A stretch of 64,000 nucleotides of DNA from an uncultured Pelagibacteraceae bacterium (lineage in GTDB: Bacteria > Pseudomonadota > Alphaproteobacteria > Pelagibacterales > Pelagibacteraceae): NCBI GenBank assembly GCA_902580335.1, contig CACHKE010000003.1, forward strand, positions 1 to 64,000. Direction: 5' to 3'. The position numbers and the translations under genes were made by a program. Numbering within the stretch: the first letter of the stretch is position 1; each line of letters begins with the position of its first letter. Below are positions 24,303 to 33,448 of this stretch, piece by piece. Below the pieces are notes generated by a model, which did no database searches, was not told the DNA's origin, and was given only the letters and a program-made list of their open reading frames with translations.

Positions 24303-26774
24303 TTAAGATGTAAGTATTTCCATTCTTTCAGTAAAAAAGCCACCAGGCCATTTTTTTTCAAATCCACCTTGCGAATTTAATGGAAGATGATGAACTTCAG
24401 AGTCTCCTAATTTATTTCTTGAAATGAAGTTTATCGATACTTCATTTGATTTTAAAATTCCTTTTTGAACTAGCTTTTGTACTTGTAGGACAAATAACTC
24501 ACTATGTGTTTCTAAAATAAAAGTTCTAGAGACTCTACTTTTGATGATTCTTGCTATTAATTCAATTATTTTAGATTGATATTTTGGATGCCAATTATTT
24601 TCTAATTCTTGAACAAGATATGTTAAGTTTGGTCGATCAGATAAAATTTGAGCTAAAAAAGGTATAATATTAGTTGGACCTTTACCAACTTCTTCTCCGT
24701 GAATATAGAATTTTCTTTTAAATTTTAAATCTTGCAACATAATAAATTTATTTCTTCTGTACATGCCCATACCTGTCGGATACATCAAGCCTCGTCGTTG
24801 TGCATTTCTAAACGCATTGTATAAACTTGGATCCTTAAGAATTTTTTTAAGAAATTTTGGTGTAATTATTACTAGTTTTAAATTTAAAACATCTTTTAAT
24901 ATTTTATTTAATTCTTTTAATAATTTAGGATTATTTGAAATTATATTATCGAAATTCGCTCCATTAGCTGAAATTCTATGCGCATCTATTACTCTTTTTT
25001 GCCTTTCGACAAATTCTTTTCGAATTTTTTCATCTTGTGCAGCTATTTCTGATCTACTCAATTTTTTTTCTTTAGCTAATTTTTCAATTTTTTCTAAAAA
25101 ATCTTCTGGATAATCACCTTCATTTGGAACTGACCAAAAAACATCAGTCTTATTAGGGTGGCAAATAATTAAATTATTAACAATTTTTTTAATTTCAGAA
25201 ATACATTTTCTAAAAACATTTAAACTCGGGTTAAACAATGGTGCTGGTTCTATATTTCCAAATAGGTCTTTGCCTTTATAGAATACATTATTAGATCCAT
25301 TTTCAATAAATTTAGTTATATATCGAAAAATACCGTATGTTGTATGAGAATGCTGGCCATTTTCTCTTATTTGCCAAAACATTACGTTTGAACTTTTTTT
25401 TGTGGCTCTAACTTTGTAAAGAGCTTTAGTTTCAGAAATGGCATGATTAGCAAACTGTAAAAAAGTCTTTGGTTTCTTTCCTTTTAACAAATTGTCGATT
25501 ACAAAAAAGTTTATATTACTGTAATCCTCAGATAACATCATTGCAAATTCTATCTCACAACGCTTTTTAAAATTCATTTCTTTAAATTTTTTACCAGCTT
25601 TAGTCTCATAAAAAACCTCATCTTCTGCAAATTGAATATTTAGCTGATTAAGAAAATTTTTATCTTTGACATAATTTTTCGAAAGTCTATCTAACCATTT
25701 TTTATCTGCAGGTTTTATTTTTGCAGGTTTGTTTTTAAAGTTAATTTCAAAACTTTTAAGATGTTGATTACATTTGTCTATTTCGTCTTTGATCAATTCT
25801 ATATTTTTTGAACTATTATCTTTTTCAATTATTTTTTTTACTAAATGATAAATGCTTACCTTTAAGGGATCTTTTTCAATTAGTGATGGACCAAAATATT
25901 TATAGCTTAAAATTCTATCAGACAAAAATTTAAAAGCCTCTTTTCTGAATTGAATATTTGTATCTTCTTTGAAAGTGTTTTTGTAAGAGTCATAATAATT
26001 TTGCCAAGATTTTTTTCCTGTAATGATTTCATAATCACTGTAAAGTTCTTTATCAACGAAATAATCAGGTTCTGCTATTGGCCTGCCCCTATGATAAGTG
26101 CCACTATATCTATCTGGTCTTGCTAAAATTCTAGAAAATCTCTCACTAATATATCCCACTTCATGAATATCAGTTATTTTTTTATAATTTTTGTCTATTC
26201 TCTTTAATTTAACTAATCTTTCATCATTATCTTTTTTAATTTCAATACTTTCAATTTTACTTGATTTTTTTTTCTTATAATATTTTATTGAAATAATCAT
26301 TTTAATCGGAATAGACAAAACTTCTTCTTTTTTTACAGAAATTTTTTTATCTGGTGTAAAATAAGTAGCTACAGATGGTAAAGATTTATCGCTGCTAAAT
26401 TGATGGTAAATAGTTTTTTTTTTCACATTATCAAAATAGTTACTTAAATCATTAACAAATGTTGGGTAATGAATATCCATATTTATTTCAATATTTATAT
26501 TTTTTTTATTCAGCCTTGATGTGTAGTAGTGAATTTTTTTTGAGGAAATATTTTGAATATTTTCATTTCTATAAAATGGAGTATCTTTTTGGCTAACATT
26601 TTTGCCTCTTTTTACTTCTTGTTCAGAAAAAATATTATGTATGATATCAAAAGTTTTTAATAAGGTCGTTTTTCCAGAACTATTTTCACCATATAGTAGT
26701 GTTAATGGAGCTATATTTAAGTTTTGCTCTTTTGAAAATGTTTTTATATTTTTTATAGTTATTTGTTTGTACAT
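24303..26774 (-). CDS. Large AAA/ABC-type ATPase of the DUF3696/OLD-like class
   Basis: The 823-aa protein opens with ITIKNIKTFSKEQ and Walker A GENSSGKT (29-36), typical of RecF/SMC/OLD-type ATPases. A long charged central region follows. Near residue 720 a Walker B-like VQELENNWHP is followed by ILETHSELFV, the H-loop. The C-terminus (LNSQGGFEKKWPGGFF) is the DUF3696 signature. Such ATPases occur in antiphage modules (for example Septu- and retron-associated ATPases) and in repair. It is the first gene of the minus-strand block and is divergent from rmuC. Confidence 0.82.
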   Translation of the reverse strand: MYKQITIKNIKTFSKEQNLNIAPLTLLYGENSSGKTTLLKTFDIIHNIFSEQEVKRGKNVSQKDTPFYRNENIQNISSKKIHYYTSRLNKKNINIEINMDIHYPTFVNDLSNYFDNVKKKTIYHQFSSDKSLPSVATYFTPDKKISVKKEEVLSIPIKMIISIKYYKKKKSSKIESIEIKKDNDERLVKLKRIDKNYKKITDIHEVGYISERFSRILARPDRYSGTYHRGRPIAEPDYFVDKELYSDYEIITGKKSWQNYYDSYKNTFKEDTNIQFRKEAFKFLSDRILSYKYFGPSLIEKDPLKVSIYHLVKKIIEKDNSSKNIELIKDEIDKCNQHLKSFEINFKNKPAKIKPADKKWLDRLSKNYVKDKNFLNQLNIQFAEDEVFYETKAGKKFKEMNFKKRCEIEFAMMLSEDYSNINFFVIDNLLKGKKPKTFLQFANHAISETKALYKVRATKKSSNVMFWQIRENGQHSHTTYGIFRYITKFIENGSNNVFYKGKDLFGNIEPAPLFNPSLNVFRKCISEIKKIVNNLIICHPNKTDVFWSVPNEGDYPEDFLEKIEKLAKEKKLSRSEIAAQDEKIRKEFVERQKRVIDAHRISANGANFDNIISNNPKLLKELNKILKDVLNLKLVIITPKFLKKILKDPSLYNAFRNAQRRGLMYPTGMGMYRRNKFIMLQDLKFKRKFYIHGEEVGKGPTNIIPFLAQILSDRPNLTYLVQELENNWHPKYQSKIIELIARIIKSRVSRTFILETHSELFVLQVQKLVQKGILKSNEVSINFISRNKLGDSEVHHLPLNSQGGFEKKWPGGFFTERMEILTS

Positions 26775-26888
26775 ATCATTAAAACTTGATTAAAAAATAT
26801 TGTCTTAATAATATATCTATTCCTCATTTTAACATAAAATTATTTTTTTCTTGTTTACTTTAATGAAAGAGGGAATAATTAAGATATT

Positions 26889-27983
26889 ATGCAAGATTCG
26901 TTAATATATTTACTTTTAGCTCTTATTGTTGTGGTGATTTTTTTATTACTTAAACAAAGAAGTAATAACAATAATCAAAGTGAAAATAAAGAAGCTGAGG
27001 AATTGGCTAATTTAAATGCTGAAATAGTGAGGTTAAAAGACAGCCTTAATTCCACAATTAATACATCACTAAGCTCGATGTCTACTTCATTTAACTCTTT
27101 ATCAACTGGGGTTACAAAAGATATGACCGAGGCCTTAACTAAAGTCGATGAGAAAGTTGGGAATTTTAACGAACAAGTAAAATTGCTAAATCAAAGCCAA
27201 GAGGGGATTACTAAAATTTTAGCAGGGGTTAAAAAGTATGGAACTTTGGCTGAATATTCTTTGGATGCTCTAATTAAAGATTTATTACCTGCGTCTCAAT
27301 ATATGACAAATGTCAAAATGAAAGAAGATACAAGTGAAAACGTAGAATTTGCAATCAAGCTTCAAGGGGATGTTTTGGTTCCGGTAGATTCTCATTTTCC
27401 AGTAGAAAAATTTAAGGCAATTACAGATGCGCACGAGGCAGATGATAAGAAGGCAGTTGCTGATGCTAGAACAAAATTAGCAAGTGCATTTAAGGCTAAA
27501 GCAAAAAGTGTCATGGAAAAATATATTGTTCCACCTAAAACTTCAAATTTTGCAATAGTGTACGCTCCTACAGAAAGTCTTTATAAAGAGTTAACTGAGT
27601 ATCAAGACCCAAGCAGTAAAGAGCTATTGACACAAGAATTAATGAAAAAATATAAAATAGTAATTTGTGGCCCAAATACTCTTTCAGCTTACCTACAGTC
27701 TTTACACATGGGCTTTCAGTCTCTTAAAATTTCAAAACACGCAACAGAGATTTATGATCATTTAAAAACTATAAGCACGAGATTTTCTAGTCATTTTGAT
27801 AATATTTATAAATTAAGAAAAAAACTTGAAGAGGCTATGACAGTTGTTGATAGTTTTGGAAAAGATGCAAGATCAATTACTAGAACTTTAGAAAATATAA
27901 AAGATCCCGAGCAAGTTGAAAAAGCTGTTCTAACAGAGAACGTTGAGAGTTTTGTTGAAAGAAATAAACAAGTCAAAAAATAA
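26889..27983 (+). CDS. rmuC: DNA recombination protein RmuC
   Basis: The 364-aa product has an N-terminal transmembrane helix (4-22), a coiled-coil region (about 30-105) and the C-terminal RmuC nuclease-like domain (about 120-330; VPVDSHFPVEKF, FAIVYAPTESLY, VICGPNTLSAYL). RmuC limits inversions at short repeats in E. coli and is related to restriction-type nucleases. It starts a plus-strand nuclease cluster divergent from the ATPase block. Confidence 0.9.
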   Translation: MQDSLIYLLLALIVVVIFLLLKQRSNNNNQSENKEAEELANLNAEIVRLKDSLNSTINTSLSSMSTSFNSLSTGVTKDMTEALTKVDEKVGNFNEQVKLLNQSQEGITKILAGVKKYGTLAEYSLDALIKDLLPASQYMTNVKMKEDTSENVEFAIKLQGDVLVPVDSHFPVEKFKAITDAHEADDKKAVADARTKLASAFKAKAKSVMEKYIVPPKTSNFAIVYAPTESLYKELTEYQDPSSKELLTQELMKKYKIVICGPNTLSAYLQSLHMGFQSLKISKHATEIYDHLKTISTRFSSHFDNIYKLRKKLEEAMTVVDSFGKDARSITRTLENIKDPEQVEKAVLTENVESFVERNKQVKK

Positions 27984-28020
27984 TTTCTTTTTTCAGATAA
28001 TACCGTCTATAAGAAATCAC

Positions 28021-28710
28021 ATGCGTTGGAACAAAAAATATGACTATCCTACGAGTTCAAGAGCGACAGAAGATGGAGTAAGAAGATACGTATTAGGAGA
28101 AGCAAAGTTACCGAGTGTAACTTCAATACTTGATGCAACTAAATCCGAGGAAGATAAAGCAGCTTTAGCTAATTGGAGAGAGAGAACTGGTCACAAAGAA
28201 GCTGAAGCTATTACTAAGGCTGCAAGCAGCAGAGGTTCTCAGATGCATAGCTATTTAGAGTCTTTTCTTTTGGGAAGAGAAAATTTGAGTTTCTTTGAAG
28301 ACAATGAGCAATATAAAAAAATGGCAAAAGAGATTATTGATAAAGGTTTAACAAACAGACTAGAGGAAATATATGGTGTGGAGGCCACTATGCATTATCC
28401 TGATAGATATGCAGGAACAGCAGATTGCGTCGGTGTTTATGAAGGAAAAGAAACGATAATTGATTTTAAGCAGTCCAACAAACCAAAAAAAATTGAGTAC
28501 ATAGATTCTTGGTTTTTACAAACTGCAGCTTACTCTTTAGCACATAATGTTGTTTATAATTCAAACATTAATGCATGTGTTATTCTAGTCTGCACAGTTG
28601 ATAATTTGTTTCAAGAGTTTAAGATTCAAGGGCCAGAACTGATAACATATCAAAATTTGTTTTTAGGTAGATTAAAAAAATTTAATGAGATGAATAATTT
28701 GGTTCAATAA
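28021..28710 (+). CDS. PD-(D/E)XK-superfamily exonuclease (MGME1/phage-exonuclease-like)
   Basis: With the start at 28021 (an earlier in-frame ATG would overlap rmuC), the protein is 229 aa. Active-site motifs are in order: E121 in GVEATMHY, D135 in AGTADCVG, the D148-F-K150 core in IIDFKQSN, and Q167 in FLQTAAYS. This pattern resembles phage-type and mitochondrial MGME1 single-strand exonucleases rather than RecB. It follows rmuC by 37 nt and precedes the ExoI gene by 4 nt. Confidence 0.82.
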   Translation: MRWNKKYDYPTSSRATEDGVRRYVLGEAKLPSVTSILDATKSEEDKAALANWRERTGHKEAEAITKAASSRGSQMHSYLESFLLGRENLSFFEDNEQYKKMAKEIIDKGLTNRLEEIYGVEATMHYPDRYAGTADCVGVYEGKETIIDFKQSNKPKKIEYIDSWFLQTAAYSLAHNVVYNSNINACVILVCTVDNLFQEFKIQGPELITYQNLFLGRLKKFNEMNNLVQ

Positions 28711-28714
28711 AAAA

Positions 28715-30151
28715 ATGGATAAAATTGTAATTTACGATACAGAGACAACAAACTCAACAATATGGGGATCCATAATTGAAGTTGGAGCTGTTGTAGTTGA
28801 TAAAAATTTAAAAGAAATTGGAAAGTTAAACATCCGAGGCCGTATGCCAGAGGGAGAAGTACCCAGTGCAAAAGCGTTGCTAGTAAATTCGACTAGTATT
28901 GATTTATTAACTAAAGGCAATTATTCACATTATGATTTTTTAGGTGCTGTTGAAAATTTTTTTTCAAAATGTGCCCCAGCAATGTTTATGGGCTGGTCAA
29001 ATTTAAATTTTGATCGAAGAATGTTTCACTTTAATTTTTTTAAGGGTAATCGTTATCCTTATGCTACTCACTCATCGCCTAATAGTGAGCATGATGGTTT
29101 ACACATAGCCAGGGCAGCTCAAACCTTAAATTCTGAAACTTTAAAAACAGAATTAACTGAGGCGGGAAACCCAAGCTTAGCATTAGAATCCTTATCAAGA
29201 ATGCAGGGTTTTGACACTTCAGCAAGCCATACTGCCTACGTTGATGCTCAAAATTCATTAAAGGTCCTTCGAATTATTAAAGATAAACATAAAGAAAATT
29301 GGGAAACATTTTTAAAAACATCAACTAAAACTAGCGTAGAAACGTTTTTAAAAAATGAAGGCATATATTCTATTTTTGAAAATGTGAAGGGTAGAAATAT
29401 GATGTATCTCACTAGCACACTTCATCCAAATCATTGTTTTCATCCATCTTACGCATCGTGGGGATATGTTTGGGATTTAAGAAGAGATCCAGAACCATTA
29501 TTTAATTTATCAGTAAATCAGTTAAGAGATATATTAAAAAAATATAGTCCTAAGGCTACAAGAGTTTTAAAAACCAATAAAGCTCCAGTAATTTTGGATA
29601 AAGAGTTTGCCTTAAAACAAAAACCCTATTCAGACCTAGATTTAGAAACAATAAAAAAAAGAGCACAAATGGTCAGAAATAATGAAAATTTTTGTAAAAA
29701 TATACAAATTATAAATAGAGAGGCAGCAGAGGAAAAGGAGCAAACTAAAACCCAGGAAGATTTGTTACCTGAAGAGACTTTGTATGAAAAATTTATTCCT
29801 AATAAAGATACTGCTCTTTTTAAAACCTGGCATAGTTCATCTTGGGAAGAAAAGTTGAGAATGCTAGATAAATTTACAGACAAAAGATGTAGCTGGTTTG
29901 GTCAAAAAATAATTTATCAAGAGGCCCCTCAAATTTTACCACCCGATTTATATAAAAATATTAAAAGTGAAATTGCTAGACGTATATTAAGCAAGAATAA
30001 GGAAAAGTGGCAAACTGTTAATATGGCATATAGTGAAATCGATTATTTGAGAGATCAAGCAGATAAAAGAGATGATAAAATTGAATTAAATAAACTAGAG
30101 GAAATAAATGATTTTATTATGTCTATTGAAAAGAAATATGAAATTGCCTAG
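28715..30151 (+). CDS. sbcB: Exodeoxyribonuclease I-like DEDDh exonuclease
   Basis: The 478-aa protein begins with the ExoI motif YDTETTNS (D8, E10), followed by LNFDRRM (D100) and the DEDDh motif HTAYVDAQNS (H172, D177). The rest matches the SbcB C-terminal extension, including HPNHCFHPSYASWGYVWDLRRDP. ExoI degrades single-stranded DNA 3'-5' in recombination and mismatch repair. It is the third nuclease in the rmuC cluster. Confidence 0.88.
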   Translation: MDKIVIYDTETTNSTIWGSIIEVGAVVVDKNLKEIGKLNIRGRMPEGEVPSAKALLVNSTSIDLLTKGNYSHYDFLGAVENFFSKCAPAMFMGWSNLNFDRRMFHFNFFKGNRYPYATHSSPNSEHDGLHIARAAQTLNSETLKTELTEAGNPSLALESLSRMQGFDTSASHTAYVDAQNSLKVLRIIKDKHKENWETFLKTSTKTSVETFLKNEGIYSIFENVKGRNMMYLTSTLHPNHCFHPSYASWGYVWDLRRDPEPLFNLSVNQLRDILKKYSPKATRVLKTNKAPVILDKEFALKQKPYSDLDLETIKKRAQMVRNNENFCKNIQIINREAAEEKEQTKTQEDLLPEETLYEKFIPNKDTALFKTWHSSSWEEKLRMLDKFTDKRCSWFGQKIIYQEAPQILPPDLYKNIKSEIARRILSKNKEKWQTVNMAYSEIDYLRDQADKRDDKIELNKLEEINDFIMSIEKKYEIA

Positions 30152-30185
30152 TTGACTTTAAGACACAAGTTTATAGAAAGGTTTT

Positions 30186-30503
30186 ATGCTTATAGATTTT
30201 AAAGATGAAGATTTTGAAAACAAAATTAAAAATGAAGACGTTTCAGTAATCCAGTTTAGTGCAGCTTGGTGTGGCCCTTGCAAATCTCTAAAACCAATTA
30301 TGGATAAACTTGCAGTTGAGTATAAGGAGAAAGCTGGTTTTTATTACGCTGATATAGAAGATGGCGGCATTAATACGGGAAGTGCAGCTGGAATAAGAGG
30401 TGTTCCAACAGTTATTATCTATAAAAAAGGTGTTGAGGTTGATAGAAAAGTTGGTGGCGTTCCCGAAAGCCACATGAAAGAGTTTTTAGAAAAAAATATC
30501 TAA
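30186..30503 (+). CDS. trxA: Thioredoxin
   Basis: The 105-aa product is a thioredoxin fold with the active site AAWCGPCK (about residues 26-33) and the cis-proline segment RGVPTVIIYKKG. It reduces protein disulfides in the cytoplasm. A GAAAGG Shine-Dalgarno lies just before the ATG. It converges on folC with a 4-nt overlap. The folC-trx neighbourhood is common in alphaproteobacteria. Confidence 0.93.
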   Translation: MLIDFKDEDFENKIKNEDVSVIQFSAAWCGPCKSLKPIMDKLAVEYKEKAGFYYADIEDGGINTGSAAGIRGVPTVIIYKKGVEVDRKVGGVPESHMKEFLEKNI

Positions 30504-31765
30504 TTTAAGTTTAATATTTCACCGGCTAAATACAAAGATCCTGTAATTATTAAAATATCATTTTCTTTAAGTTTTAAGGACTTAATTGCTTTCTCAACAT
30601 TTTCCTCGTATTTAGCATTAAAAACATTTTGAAATTTCTCTTTTAATTTTTTACCACTGATGGCGTTTTGCTGATTAGGGATATCAACAGTGGTTAGAGA
30701 CGAAATATCTTTAAAGTGGCTAATATATTCTTCGTGATTTTTATTAGACATCATTCCTATAATAAAATGCTTATTACAATCTAAGGTTTGGAGATATTCA
30801 TTTAAAACTCTAGCGCCATCCTCATTATGACTTCCATCTAACAATAATTGATTATTTTTAATCAAATCTTTAATTTTCCCAGACTTTATTTCTTGTAATC
30901 TGCCAATACTTTCTATTTTTGTAATTCCTTTTTTTATATCATCATCCTTAATTTCTAAATTTAGTTGTCTTATCGTTGCTATTGCTGTTGAAATATTTTC
31001 CAACTGAAATTGTCCAAGAATATTCGGCAACGGTAGTTTTAAGCCACCAAATTTATCCTCATAATAAAAAAAACCATTCTCTCCATTAGAATAACTATAA
31101 TCTTCATTAAAGAACAATTTATTAGATAAGTTTTGTGAAATTGATTTTTTGATACTTTCAGTTGTTTCAGACGAGTTTTGTTTAGATACAATTATATTAG
31201 AATTTAAAAGAGAGGATGTTTTTTCAAATACAATTTTTTCGATAGTTTTTTGATCTTTTGGTAACCAATCGAGATGATCTTTACTAATAGAACAAACTAT
31301 ACTTGCTAAATTATTTTTTAGTATATTGGTGGCGTCAAATCTATGAAACAAACCTGCCTCTATTAAATTAATATTATCAGAATATTGAGCAGCTTTATAA
31401 AAATAACAAGCAGTCAAGGCTTCAAAAAAAGTTAATGGATTTTGATCATTTATTTTTTCAACTTCTTCAAAAAGATAAATTAATTCTTCATCATTAAGCA
31501 TATTATTGTTAAAAACAAATCTCTCATTGATTTTTCGAATGTGAGGACTCGTGTAAACATTACATTTTATATTTGCTTCTTTGAGAATTGAAAAAATTGC
31601 ATTAATTGTAGATTGCTTTCCATTTGTACCTACTACTGATATTGCTTTTATTTTTTCTTGAGGATTACCTAATTTTTCACAAAGAATTTTTATACGGTCT
31701 AAACTTAAATCTATCTTTTTAGGATGCAGCTTTTGTAAGTGACTGACTATCTTCTGAAGTTTCAT
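30500..31765 (-). CDS. folC: Bifunctional folylpolyglutamate/dihydrofolate synthase
   Basis: FolC adds glutamate to dihydropteroate and to folates. The 421-aa Mur-ligase-like protein has the P-loop VVGTNGKQSTI (about 43-53), the EALTACYFY segment, DHLDWLPKD and the late LLDGSHNEDGAR motif; many family members have DGAHN where this one has DGSHN. The start overlaps the accD 3' end by 47 nt; shorter starts would remove the conserved N-terminal helix. Confidence 0.92.
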   Translation of the reverse strand: MKLQKIVSHLQKLHPKKIDLSLDRIKILCEKLGNPQEKIKAISVVGTNGKQSTINAIFSILKEANIKCNVYTSPHIRKINERFVFNNNMLNDEELIYLFEEVEKINDQNPLTFFEALTACYFYKAAQYSDNINLIEAGLFHRFDATNILKNNLASIVCSISKDHLDWLPKDQKTIEKIVFEKTSSLLNSNIIVSKQNSSETTESIKKSISQNLSNKLFFNEDYSYSNGENGFFYYEDKFGGLKLPLPNILGQFQLENISTAIATIRQLNLEIKDDDIKKGITKIESIGRLQEIKSGKIKDLIKNNQLLLDGSHNEDGARVLNEYLQTLDCNKHFIIGMMSNKNHEEYISHFKDISSLTTVDIPNQQNAISGKKLKEKFQNVFNAKYEENVEKAIKSLKLKENDILIITGSLYLAGEILNLN

Positions 31766-32651
31766 TTTCTTCAGTGCTTATAACAGGTTTCTTATTTAAT
31801 AGAATTGAAATTAAAATCCCAATTTTTTCTTGAAGATCTTTTCTGTCGAGAATTAAGTCTACAAATCCAGTTTTTTGAACATAAGAGCTTCTTTGAAAAT
31901 TTTCTGGCAAACTTTCTTTTACCGTTCCTTCGATAACTCGAGCCCCAGCAAAAGCAATTAAAGCGTGATCTGACTCTGCAATGTGTAAATCCCCCAACAT
32001 TGCGTAAGAGGCTGTAATTCCACCAGCAGTCGGATCCGTTAAACAAACCAGATAAGGAAGATTATTTTTTTTTAATTCATTAATAGCCATAGTTGTTCTT
32101 GTCATTTGAGATAATGAAATCAAACTTTCCATCATTCTCATTCCTCCTCCGGAACTAAAACAAACAAAAGGAGTTTTGTTTTCGATGGCATGTTGAATAC
32201 CATATAAAAATGCCTCACCCTCTGCAGCTGCCATTGAAGCACCTAAAAATTCAAAATCAGATGCAACTGCAGTAACTTTAATATTATTAATTGAGCCAGA
32301 AACAACCATCATACCACAATCCAGTCCTGTTTTTTTTCTCGCACTTTTTAATCTATCTTTGTAAGATTTAGAATCTGTCCAGTCTAGTGGATCATCTTTT
32401 GGAATTGGTGTTTTAAAAATTTCATAATTATTTTTTCCAAAAAAAACATCAAATCGTTGTTTTGGATTTATTCTGTGGTGTTTATTGCAATCAGGACACA
32501 CCCAAAGATTTTCTTCTAAATTTTTTTTTAAAATTGGACCTTTACAGCAGCTAGTCCAATCGCTATTTGCAATTTCTTCTTTAGTTGCTCTTTTATGAAT
32601 AGCTGTTTTTATTTTTTCACCAGCTTTAATTATTTTTGTTATCCAATTCAT
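31719..32651 (-). CDS. accD: Acetyl-CoA carboxylase carboxyltransferase subunit beta
   Basis: AccD forms the carboxyltransferase with AccA, making malonyl-CoA for fatty acids. The 310-aa protein carries the N-terminal zinc ribbon (WTSCCKGPILKK, LWVCPDCNKHHR) and the crotonase-like domain with SGGGMRMMESLISLSQM and DPTAGGITASYAML. It overlaps trpA by 4 nt and folC by 47 nt, the usual trpA-accD-folC order. Its partner accA is at 53382. Confidence 0.95.
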   Translation of the reverse strand: MNWITKIIKAGEKIKTAIHKRATKEEIANSDWTSCCKGPILKKNLEENLWVCPDCNKHHRINPKQRFDVFFGKNNYEIFKTPIPKDDPLDWTDSKSYKDRLKSARKKTGLDCGMMVVSGSINNIKVTAVASDFEFLGASMAAAEGEAFLYGIQHAIENKTPFVCFSSGGGMRMMESLISLSQMTRTTMAINELKKNNLPYLVCLTDPTAGGITASYAMLGDLHIAESDHALIAFAGARVIEGTVKESLPENFQRSSYVQKTGFVDLILDRKDLQEKIGILISILLNKKPVISTEENETSEDSQSLTKAAS

Positions 32652-33448
32652 TTAATTTTATTTTTCAGTCTATTTACGACATTATAAACATTTGTGACCG
32701 GATTTTGTCTTTTTTTTAAAGAATTCGTTATTTCCCTACAAATAGCACTTCCAACAACTAAACCATCAGCTTTTTTAAGTGATTTTATAGTTTTTTCAGT
32801 GATACCGAAACCAATCACAACATTTTTTTTTGGGTTGATTTTTTTTATTTTATCATAGTTAAACAATATTTCTTTGGAGGAAACTTTAAGCTTTCCTCCA
32901 GTAGTAGAAAGCATAGATATGAAATAAATCATTTCATGTGAGTCTTTAATTATGTTTTTTAACCTATTTTTAGTAGTAGTCGGTGATAGTAGTTGAATAA
33001 AAAATATTGATTTTTTTTTACATTTACTCGCAAATTTCTTATTTTCAGGCCAAGGCAAATCTACAACTATTAATCCATTTACTCCTGAAATTTTACATTT
33101 TCTTAAAAATTTATTTTCACCATATTGAAAGATCATATTATAGTACCCCATCAATATAACTGGTTTATACTTATCAAATTTTTTAAAATCTTTTACAATT
33201 TTAAAAATATCATTTACTTTAATTCCATTTTTGATTGCTCTATATGAGCTTGTTTGAATTTGACTTCCATCGGCAACTGGAGTGTTGTGAGGCACACCAA
33301 TCTCCAATATATCAACCTTTTTGGAGATTGATTTTAATATTTCCAAGGATTGTTTTTTTGAACTATCTCCAGCTACGGTATAAGTTAATAGAGCAGGCCT
33401 TTTTTCACTTTTAGCTTTTTTAAATGCATAACTGATTAGATTAGACAT
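32648..33448 (-). CDS. trpA: Tryptophan synthase alpha subunit
   Basis: TrpA cleaves indole-3-glycerol phosphate to indole for TrpB. The 266-aa TIM barrel retains the catalytic Glu in ILEIGVP and the Asp in VADGSQIQ, plus LMGYYNMIF and GLIVVDLPWPE. Several usually invariant stretches differ: FSDPLADGP reads HNTPVADGS, and the phosphate-binding/loop-6 GVTGA region reads STTGGKL. It overlaps trpB by 8 nt. The divergence parallels that of trpB, suggesting the pair co-evolved. Confidence 0.9.
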   Translation of the reverse strand: MSNLISYAFKKAKSEKRPALLTYTVAGDSSKKQSLEILKSISKKVDILEIGVPHNTPVADGSQIQTSSYRAIKNGIKVNDIFKIVKDFKKFDKYKPVILMGYYNMIFQYGENKFLRKCKISGVNGLIVVDLPWPENKKFASKCKKKSIFFIQLLSPTTTKNRLKNIIKDSHEMIYFISMLSTTGGKLKVSSKEILFNYDKIKKINPKKNVVIGFGITEKTIKSLKKADGLVVGSAICREITNSLKKRQNPVTNVYNVVNRLKNKIK

